Origin: Gp6-AA40 sp036742665
GTDB lineage: Bacteria > Acidobacteriota > Vicinamibacteria > Vicinamibacterales > UBA2999
Length of the DNA: 11,226 bases
Assembly (NCBI GenBank): GCA_036742665.1
Contig: DAINQP010000197.1
Location: forward strand, 1-11,226
Reading direction: 5' to 3'
A program made the translations under genes and the position numbers. The notes under the pieces were generated by a model. The model was not told the DNA's origin. It worked only from the letters and a program-made list of their open reading frames with translations, and ran no database searches. Of the stretch, positions 6,671 to 11,226 are shown piece after piece. The first letter of the stretch is position 1. The number at the start of each line of letters is the position of its first letter.

Positions 6671-7674
6671 TCGCGCGCGCGCGCGCCGCCCGCTGGCGCA
6701 CCTTCCTCATCCTTCTCGGCGTGGCGGTGATGAGCAGCTGGATGGTCGCGGCCCAGCCGCCCGGCGGGGGGGCAACACAGCCGCCCGGCGGAGGATTCGA
6801 CTTTCCTGAGGAAGAGGAAGAGGCGCCGAGCTGGTCCGACGACATTCGTGCGCAGGCCGTGGATATCGGCCTCGTCGTTGCGTTCAGCGCGCTGGCGTTC
6901 ACGAGCTTTTTTCGCAAGAGCGTAACGCTCAAGTACGTCACGCTTGTCGCGTCGGTGATCTACGTTGGCATCTGGAAGAGCACGTTGCTTTCCGTCGTCA
7001 ACGTTTTGGGCCTGTTCGGCGGGAACCTGCCGCCCTTCCGCTACAGTCTGGCCTGGTATCTGTTCGCCGCGATCGCGATCGTGTCAACGATCTTATGGGG
7101 TCGCGTGTACTGCGGTCGCATCTGCGCATTCGGCGCGCTCACCCAGTTGATGGATCGCGTGCTGCCATCGAAGTGGCGCTTCAACGTGCCGCGGGCGATC
7201 GAGCGTCGCGCGTCGCTGATCAAGTACGGCATCCTCGCCCTCGTCATCATCTATTTCGTCGTCACCGGCAATCCGGGGATTTATCCGTACGTCGAGCCGT
7301 TCTGGCTCTTCGGGCTTCACCTGCGAACGCCAGTGCTCCTGACGATGCTCGCGTCGCTGCTCATCGCGACGGTGTTCGTCCGGAATCTCTACTGCCGCTT
7401 CCTTTGTCCGCTCGGCGCGTTTCTCGGAATCCTATCGAAGCTCACGGTGTTCCGCATCAAGCGGTGGTCGGAGTGCAAGACCTGCCGCATCTGCGAGAAG
7501 GCGTGTGAGTGGGGCGCGATCAAAGGACCCGAGATCATCATGACCGAGTGCGTGCGCTGCGACGATTGCGAGCGCCTCTACGAAGACACCAAGAAGTGCC
7601 CGCACCACTTGATCATCATCAGGAGAGCCGACATCCTCGCGCGGCGAGCGGCGTCGCCTACGCCGGCGTCGTAA
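6667..7674 (+). CDS. NosR/NapH-like membrane polyferredoxin
   Basis: A 335-residue membrane iron-sulfur protein. Residues about 10-29 are hydrophobic, then a periplasm-type stretch with a QPPGGGAT/QPPGGG repeat (30-43) and acidic EEEEE, then about five more helices. Two motifs mark the Fer4_5 membrane fold: GRVYCGRICAFGAL (145-158) and RNLYCRFLCPLGAF (239-252). A cytoplasmic-type tail carries two 4Fe-4S sites: C270, C273, C276, C280 and C295, C298, C301, C311. The long gap before the last cysteine (CERLYEDTKKCP) resembles NosR. NosR and NapH proteins pass electrons between quinol or cytoplasmic donors and periplasmic redox partners. Coupled to the FMN protein, this is a NosR split into two polypeptides. 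No nosZ is visible, so nitrous oxide reduction cannot be claimed. The last residues (SPTPAS) are encoded by a palindromic repeat. Confidence 0.88.
   Translation: MIARARAARWRTFLILLGVAVMSSWMVAAQPPGGGATQPPGGGFDFPEEEEEAPSWSDDIRAQAVDIGLVVAFSALAFTSFFRKSVTLKYVTLVASVIYVGIWKSTLLSVVNVLGLFGGNLPPFRYSLAWYLFAAIAIVSTILWGRVYCGRICAFGALTQLMDRVLPSKWRFNVPRAIERRASLIKYGILALVIIYFVVTGNPGIYPYVEPFWLFGLHLRTPVLLTMLASLLIATVFVRNLYCRFLCPLGAFLGILSKLTVFRIKRWSECKTCRICEKACEWGAIKGPEIIMTECVRCDDCERLYEDTKKCPHHLIIIRRADILARRAASPTPAS
6672..6686 (+). repeat. CG dinucleotide tract at the start of the polyferredoxin gene
   Basis: Fifteen bases of alternating C and G begin two codons inside the gene and encode the A-R-A-R stretch of MIARARAARW. 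The tract is slippage-prone and able to form Z-DNA; a change by one CG unit would shift the reading frame near the start. Confidence 0.6.
6754..6791 (+). repeat. Short in-frame tandem repeat with a G7 run
   Basis: CAGCCGCCCGGCGG occurs at 6754-6767 and again at 6778-6791, a period of 24 nt (8 codons) giving QPPGGGAT then QPPGGG. A run of seven G (6766-6772) sits between the copies. The segment encodes a flexible Pro/Gly linker between the first hydrophobic segment and the acidic stretch. Confidence 0.6.
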
Positions 7675-8065
7675 CGACGGCCGGCGTTCTGACGCCGAGC
7701 CTCCCGCCGAGCCATGTGCATGGATACGCGGTGACGACAATCGCGATCGGATACCAGTTCGGACCGAAATCGGCCTGAGTGATCGCGGCAACTGCACCCG
7801 CCGTTCCCGCCACGACTCCAATCTGGGCCAGGACCATCACGTGGCGCATTGGCGCGCGCGGTGCCAGGCGCGCGGTGATGAATCCGCCCAGTAGGGTGTA
7901 GATGATCCGATAGCTCAGCGCGAGCGCGTTCAGTCCGGTGTCGTACATCGGTTCGCCCCAGGGTGGATAGACCTGACGCACATGCAGTAGCTGATCGGTC
8001 CCGAGCGACAGCACCACTACCGCGACGAACCCGCCAAACACTGCCAGGATGCTTCTTCCCATCAT
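7658..8065 (-). CDS. Small four-helix membrane protein, unknown function
   Basis: 135 residues with hydrophobic segments at about 5-24, 44-66, 76-96 and 105-122. Recognisable elements are SLGTDQLLHVRQVYPPWGEP in the first loop, then ALSYRIIYTLLGGFITARLA, APRAPMRHVMV and GPNWYPIAI. From memory this is a conserved uncharacterised membrane family of several phyla; I know of no assigned role. Two ATGs (8065 and 8062) follow a good AAGGGAGA site (8076-8069). The gene is convergent with the polyferredoxin gene and overlaps it by 17 bp; its own last residues (TPAVVTTPA) come from the hairpin repeat at 7662-7697. It follows the cyclase gene on the same strand but is separated from it by an 87-bp gap with a strong hairpin, so it is probably transcribed separately. 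Confidence 0.75.
   Translation of the reverse strand: MMGRSILAVFGGFVAVVVLSLGTDQLLHVRQVYPPWGEPMYDTGLNALALSYRIIYTLLGGFITARLAPRAPMRHVMVLAQIGVVAGTAGAVAAITQADFGPNWYPIAIVVTAYPCTWLGGRLGVRTPAVVTTPA
7662..7697. repeat. Two adjacent hairpins across a convergent gene junction
   Basis: First hairpin: GCCGGCGTCG (7662-7671), loop TAA (the polyferredoxin stop codon), then CGACGGCCGGC (7675-7685), 10 bp with one bulged G. Second hairpin, partly overlapping: CGGCGT (7682-7687), loop TCTG, ACGCCG (7692-7697). CTAC (7658-7661) precedes the first arm. The sequence encodes the C-termini of both convergent genes and could serve as a bidirectional transcription end. Its relation to the GTAG-footed elements elsewhere in the window is unclear, because the foot lies on the opposite side. 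Confidence 0.5.
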
Positions 8066-8152
8066 CTGTCTCCCTTCACTCGTAGGTCGGAGCAGAATCA
8101 GCGCTCTCGAAATCAGACGAGCAGGCCGGTCCAGAGGACCGGCCCTACGGGG
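8066..8152. other. Intergenic region holding a REP hairpin and a ribosome binding site
   Basis: This is the longest gap in the window (87 bp). It contains the REP-like hairpin at 8124-8148 next to the cyclase stop and the Shine-Dalgarno site (8076-8069) of the membrane-protein gene. Between them (about 8077-8123) I see no clear -35/-10 pair and no small open frame. Confidence 0.5.
8124..8148 (-). repeat. Solitary GTAG-footed REP-like palindrome
   Basis: On the minus strand GTAG (8148-8145) is followed at once by GGCCGGTCC, loop TCT and GGACCGGCC (8144-8124), a perfect 9-bp stem. It has the same foot, and nearly the same stem as the minus-strand half of the element at 2835-2892 (GGCGGTCC-TTCT-GGACCGGCC). 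It begins 4 bp after the cyclase stop codon (8153), where it could also end transcription of the apbE-cyclase operon. Confidence 0.7.
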
Positions 8153-9127
8153 TCAAAACGTCGCCAGGGCATTCAGCGGGAATCCCGTGCCGCCGATCAC
8201 CGGGAGCGGGGCGATGGTCAGCATGAACTCCCAGCGGTTCAGCTTTGCGGCGGTCGCGCTCAATGCCTCGAGGTCCTGGTTGTCCAGCAGGGAAATACCC
8301 ATGGCGTTGATGAAGAGAGTATGCACGGGCAGGTTGTTGCCCTCGACGAGCGACGGCGTCACATCCAACGCGGCATCGCTGCCCGCGAAGGCGACACCGC
8401 GCGCCTTGAACCATGGCGCCACTGACGCGTGCACCCCGGCCGCGCTTTGGGCAACATTCCAGGGCCCGAGCTTCTCGCGTCGAGCCCACCGACCGGTGCG
8501 GATAAAGACGGCATCGCCTGATGCGACCTTGACGCCGGCCTTGTTTTCCCAGGCCTCGATGTCCTCGACATAGACGGGAGTGCCTGGCTCGAGATACGGC
8601 ACGTTCTTCAGCCGTGGAATGTCGATGAGAATTCCGCGCGTCACAATGCCGTTCTTGAGATTGTCGATGCCGAGCTTCGTGCAGCCTTTCTCCGTGTTCA
8701 CTTCGGCGCGTGCATAGCCGTTATAAGTCTTGTCCTTGTAGAGGATGTGGCACAGCGCGTCGATGTGGCTGTGTGCATAGCCGTGATAGGACACCTTGTA
8801 GGTGTCCATGAAGAAGCCGGGGTTCATGGTGTGCTCGAACGGACTCGGGTTATCGGCGGCCTTCTCGGTGATCGCGTTGTGCGCGAGCGAGACGGAGACG
8901 CCGTTCCTCACGAGCGCTGCCGCTTGCCGCCGTTTTGCTTCGGTCACGAGATTCGCGGACCCGAGCTGATCGTCCTTGCCCCAGCGGCCCCAGTTCGAAA
9001 CCTGGCGAAACAGCTCGTCGAACTCGGCCACATTTCGCGGCGCGCGGCCTGCGGCCGTTTGCTGGGCGAGTGCAGAGGCCGCGAGACCAACCACGAGGAA
9101 CACGAAGATCAGAAACAGTGACCGCAT
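8153..9127 (-). CDS. Secreted cyclase-family (PF04199-like) metal-dependent hydrolase
   Basis: A 324-residue protein with a Sec signal (MRSLFLIFVFLVVGLAASAL, cleavage near AQQ). It belongs to the cyclase/kynurenine-formamidase-like superfamily: WGRWGKDDQLGSANL near the start, VSYHGYAHSHIDALCHILY (residues 112-130) and TYNGYARAEVN, then GTPVYVEDIEAW, GDAVFIRTGRW, AGSDAALDV and PVHTLFINAMGISLLDNQDL. The usual metal motif HxGTHxDxPxH appears as YAHSHIDALCH, so His121, Asp123 and His127 are kept while the first His and the Gly-Thr are replaced. Members hydrolyse amides or cyclic esters and ketones; the substrate here is unknown. ATG 9127 is chosen over upstream frames because GGGGGAG lies 5 nt before it (9139-9133). 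It starts 13 nt after apbE, in the same operon. Confidence 0.85.
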   Translation of the reverse strand: MRSLFLIFVFLVVGLAASALAQQTAAGRAPRNVAEFDELFRQVSNWGRWGKDDQLGSANLVTEAKRRQAAALVRNGVSVSLAHNAITEKAADNPSPFEHTMNPGFFMDTYKVSYHGYAHSHIDALCHILYKDKTYNGYARAEVNTEKGCTKLGIDNLKNGIVTRGILIDIPRLKNVPYLEPGTPVYVEDIEAWENKAGVKVASGDAVFIRTGRWARREKLGPWNVAQSAAGVHASVAPWFKARGVAFAGSDAALDVTPSLVEGNNLPVHTLFINAMGISLLDNQDLEALSATAAKLNRWEFMLTIAPLPVIGGTGFPLNALATF

Positions 9128-9140
9128 CGGAACTCCCCCA

Positions 9141-10178
9141 TCACGGAGCATCGGTTGGCGGCGAGCGTACGACCAGGCGCCTGGTCAGTCCAGAGGACAC
9201 AAGCACGTTATTCGAGCTGGTGACGATCACGCCTTCGACGCCGTTGAGGCGTTCAATGAGCGCCATGCCTTTTTCGGGGCCGAGGATGAAAATCCCCGTG
9301 TCCAGCGCGTCGGCAAGCGTCGCGGTCCTGGCCACAATCGTCACGCTTCGGCAACCGTGCGCGGGCTCGCCGGTATCCGGATCGATGATGTGGTGATAGC
9401 GGCGGCCGTCTTTCATGAAGAAGCGTTCGTAGTCCCCCGACGTCGTGAACGCGGAGTCGGTCAGATCCATCGCCGCGAAGCTGGTGCCTTCCGGTCCGCG
9501 AGGATCCTGTATGCCGGCGCGCCATGGACGATCACCGCGTTGACCCGCGACGTAGAGATCGCCGCCGGACTGAACCATGAAGTCGTTGAATCCTCGGCCG
9601 CGCAGAATCGCCGCCGCGCGATCGACCGCGTAGCCTTTGCCGATGCCGCCGAGATGCACGCGCATGCCCTTCTGTTCCAGAAACGCGGTGCTCTTCGCGA
9701 CATCGACATCGAGCTTCTGGTAGTCGATGAGCGGTAATCGGGCCAGTACATCGGCTCGTGGCGGAATCTTTCCGTCGAGATCGTGATCGAACTTCCAGAG
9801 CCCTGAAAGCACGCCAAAGGTCACGTCGAACTTGCCTTCGGTCCATTCACTCGCCTGGCGGGCCATGCTGAGAACGTCGAGAACGTCGCGGCTGATTGGA
9901 ACCGGCTCCTCGCCGGCGGCGGCGTTGAGCCGTTCGACTTCGCTGCCAGGCTTCCACACGCTCATCAGGGCATCGAGCCGATCGAACTCGTCAAAAGCTG
10001 CCTCGAACGCGGCAAGCGCCGCGGGCTCATCAGACGTCCATGCGATCAGATGGACTTCTGAGCCCATGCTCACTCGCGATCGTTCGACGGTGGTGCTTTC
10101 GGCCGCGGCAGGCGGTGTGTTCATGCGGCAGCCGCTCAGGGCTGCAACGCACGCGGCGATGATGACAGCGCGAATCAT
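9141..10178 (-). CDS. apbE: FAD:protein FMN transferase (ApbE), lipoprotein
   Basis: A 345-residue protein with a lipoprotein signal (MIRAVIIAACVAALSGC; lipobox LSGC, Cys17), so it is anchored to the outer face of a membrane. ApbE transfers FMN from FAD to a Ser or Thr of exported FMN-binding domains. Family motifs are present: SMGSEVHLIAW (37-47), LMSVWKPGSEVERLNAA (71-87), GKFDVTFGVL (115-124), GGIGKGYAVDRAA (177-189), QSGGDLYVAG (203-212), TSGDYERFF (246-254), HHIIDPDTGEP (262-272) and TLADALDTGIF (287-297), which should include Mg-binding residues. Length is normal for the family. The open frame extends upstream to 10523 but that part is antisense-like. The likely client is the FMN protein at 6152-6670. 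It lies 23 nt after the small gene at 10202-10504 and has no strong Shine-Dalgarno sequence. Confidence 0.94.
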   Translation of the reverse strand: MIRAVIIAACVAALSGCRMNTPPAAAESTTVERSRVSMGSEVHLIAWTSDEPAALAAFEAAFDEFDRLDALMSVWKPGSEVERLNAAAGEEPVPISRDVLDVLSMARQASEWTEGKFDVTFGVLSGLWKFDHDLDGKIPPRADVLARLPLIDYQKLDVDVAKSTAFLEQKGMRVHLGGIGKGYAVDRAAAILRGRGFNDFMVQSGGDLYVAGQRGDRPWRAGIQDPRGPEGTSFAAMDLTDSAFTTSGDYERFFMKDGRRYHHIIDPDTGEPAHGCRSVTIVARTATLADALDTGIFILGPEKGMALIERLNGVEGVIVTSSNNVLVSSGLTRRLVVRSPPTDAP

Positions 10179-10201
10179 ACGTGCAGCGCAGCCGACTCCG
10201 A

Positions 10202-10504
10202 CTAGCAGCAGAGACAGCGTGACGGGCCGTGCCCCTCGGCCAGGACACGGCCGGTCGTGTCGGCGATGATTATCGCCAGCGCTCGGCCATCTTCGAGCCG
10301 CAGCGTCAGCGACTGACCGATCATCGGTTTGAGGTCGGCCGAGGTTTCCAGCGAGCCTTCGATGCGGTGCACGCCGGGGACGGGGAGTCCCGAGTGCTCG
10401 ATGAACCCCTGATAGCGCGCAATGCGGTAGCCAACTCGCTGGATCGGCTCGTCTTTCGACTCCAGGTTGCCAACGCCCGCGTATTCCTCGACCAGCTTCA
10501 TCAT
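10202..10504 (-). CDS. Small Cys-ended protein of unknown function upstream of apbE
   Basis: 100 residues, no signal peptide and no membrane segment, so probably cytoplasmic. It begins MMKLVEEYAGVGNLESKDEP and includes YRIARYQGFIEHSGLPVPGV, a LTLRLEDGRALAIIIADTTG segment typical of small beta proteins, and a C-terminus GHGPSRCLCC with three of the last four residues cysteine. The clustered cysteines could bind metal or form disulfides. I do not recognise a named family. The start is supported by GGAGG (10520-10516) 11 nt upstream of ATG 10504. The gene is the first of a minus-strand operon with apbE and the cyclase gene; its start is 39 bp from a divergent cytochrome start. Confidence 0.7.
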   Translation of the reverse strand: MMKLVEEYAGVGNLESKDEPIQRVGYRIARYQGFIEHSGLPVPGVHRIEGSLETSADLKPMIGQSLTLRLEDGRALAIIIADTTGRVLAEGHGPSRCLCC

Positions 10505-10543
10505 TCGGTTTCGATCCTCCCACAACTGGGGCAGAATCTGCGC

Positions 10544-11226
10544 ATGCGTGTGATGGTGCCCGTGCTCATACTGCTGGCGGTGCCTGTGCTGCTGGCGCAG
10601 GGAAAGACTGTCGATCAGGGCGTTTATACAGCGGCGCAGGCGGCACGCGGCGCCAAGCTCTTCGAGAGCAACTGCACGATGTGCCATCGCGAGCCCGGTG
10701 GGACGGCGCCCGTGCTCGCCGGCGAGCGGTTCACGAAAACCTTCTCGGACGCGACGCTGCAGACGGTCTTCACCACGATCAAGACCACGATGCCGCGAAA
10801 CGCGCCCGGATCGCTGTCTGATGCCGAGTACGTCGATCTCGTCGCCCATCTGCTGAAGCTGAACAGCTACGCAGACGGGATGAGTGAGCTCGCCGTCGGC
10901 GACCTGCCCGAGATCAAGGTTCCAGGGCAGACTGGCAGCCTCGACTTCGCGCTCGTGCAGGTCGTCGGATGCCTGGCGCAGAACGGCCGGGTCTGGACGT
11001 TGAGCCGCGCCACCGAACCGACCCGCACGCGCGAGCCAGACGCACCAAAGGATGATGCGGTCGCCCAGCTCGATACGGCGACACTGGGCGATCGCAGCTT
11101 CCGTCTGCAGCAGGTCTATAGCGCACCACCCGGCTGGACGGACCAGAAGGTCGTGGCCAAGGGGTTTTTGACGAAGGCCGGGAGCGAGGACCGCGTCAAC
11201 GTCACATCGATGCGGACGCTGACCTC
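10544..11226 (+). CDS. Secreted c-type cytochrome with an extra C-terminal domain (3' truncated)
   Basis: The frame is open to the window end, giving at least 227 residues. A signal peptide (MRVMVPVLILLAVPVLLAQG) is followed by a class I-like cytochrome c domain: QAARGAKLFESNCTMCHREP with CTMCH at 44-48, GGTAPVLAGERF, and a probable Met axial ligand at Met83 in TTMPRNAPGSLSDAEYVDLV. After a linker (about 108-130) comes a second domain with VQVVGCLAQNGRVWTLSRA, then LGDRSFRLQQVY and VVAKGFLTKAGSEDRVNVTS, a beta-rich pattern I associate from memory with small secreted domains common in Acidobacteriota. Fusion of a monoheme cytochrome to this domain suggests a dehydrogenase or complex partner. 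No strong ribosome binding site is visible before ATG 10544. It is divergent from the apbE operon. Confidence 0.82.
   Translation, partial: MRVMVPVLILLAVPVLLAQGKTVDQGVYTAAQAARGAKLFESNCTMCHREPGGTAPVLAGERFTKTFSDATLQTVFTTIKTTMPRNAPGSLSDAEYVDLVAHLLKLNSYADGMSELAVGDLPEIKVPGQTGSLDFALVQVVGCLAQNGRVWTLSRATEPTRTREPDAPKDDAVAQLDTATLGDRSFRLQQVYSAPPGWTDQKVVAKGFLTKAGSEDRVNVTSMRTLT

Noticed and set aside
6669..6692. CG-rich tract as an origin or recombination site
   Set aside because: It is coding in frame and has no flanking direct or inverted repeats typical of such sites.
6667..7674. Assignment as true nosR or napH with a role in denitrification
   Set aside because: The FMN domain is on a separate gene and no nosZ, nosD or nap genes are visible, so the symbol would claim too much.
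8976..9737. 253-residue plus-strand frame across the cyclase-apbE junction
   Set aside because: It lies opposite two genes with strong family motifs and shows no domain of its own.
10179..10523. N-terminal extension of ApbE
   Set aside because: It overlaps the better-supported 100-residue gene in another frame; the lipoprotein signal begins at ATG 10178.
10531..10541. Inverted repeat GCAGA-A-TCTGC before the last cytochrome gene
   Set aside because: Five-base arms are expected often by chance, and nothing else supports an operator.
10505..10849. N-terminal extension of the small Cys-ended protein
   Set aside because: It is Arg/His-rich and antisense to the cytochrome at 10544; GGAGG at 10516-10520 supports the start at 10504.

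Overview
The window looks like a high-GC environmental bacterial chromosome. Secreted ankyrin-repeat proteins beside DUF1552 proteins, many small secreted c-type cytochromes, and uncharacterised families I associate with Acidobacteriota (Vicinamibacteria-like) or Planctomycetota point to an acidobacterium. This is inferred from gene content only; there is no rRNA or marker gene. The DNA is almost fully coding, with 14 protein genes in 11.2 kb (both edge genes truncated). I see no tRNA, CRISPR, integrase or transposase.

Layout. (1) 1-2831, plus strand: the 3' end of a DUF1552 gene, coupled to a secreted protein with two ankyrin blocks. (2) 2835-2892: a REP-like inverted pair (REPIN) filling the gap between two convergent stop codons. 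(3) 2893-3366, minus: a small diheme cytochrome with one unusual CX3CH site. Its start codon is only 6 bp from that of the divergent monoheme cytochrome gene (3373-4674), a conserved but uncharacterised family. (4) 4649-6125, minus: an overlapping operon of a secreted unknown, a YeeE-like half-transporter and its DUF6691 partner. (5) 6152-7674, plus: a secreted FMN-binding protein and a membrane polyferredoxin, together a NosR split into two genes. (6) 7658-8065, minus: a four-helix membrane protein of unknown role. (7) 8153-10504, minus: a 100-residue Cys-ended protein, the flavin transferase ApbE and a secreted cyclase-family hydrolase. (8) 10544-end, plus: a c-type cytochrome fused to a second secreted domain, cut by the window edge.

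How the parts may fit. ApbE attaches FMN covalently to FMN-binding domains outside the cytoplasm, and the only visible client is the protein at 6152-6670. Its NosR-like membrane partner would move electrons across the membrane to or from that flavin. Three periplasmic cytochromes lie close by, and a probable sulfur-compound transporter is divergently transcribed from the flavoprotein. The simplest reading is a flavin-based extracytosolic electron-transfer module, possibly linked to sulfur. The terminal partner is not identifiable from this sequence.

Other signals include GTAG-footed REP hairpins at two places, a palindromic TTATATAA between the flavoprotein and transporter operons, three divergent gene pairs with 6-39 bp between start codons, and slippage-prone repeats at the start of the polyferredoxin gene.
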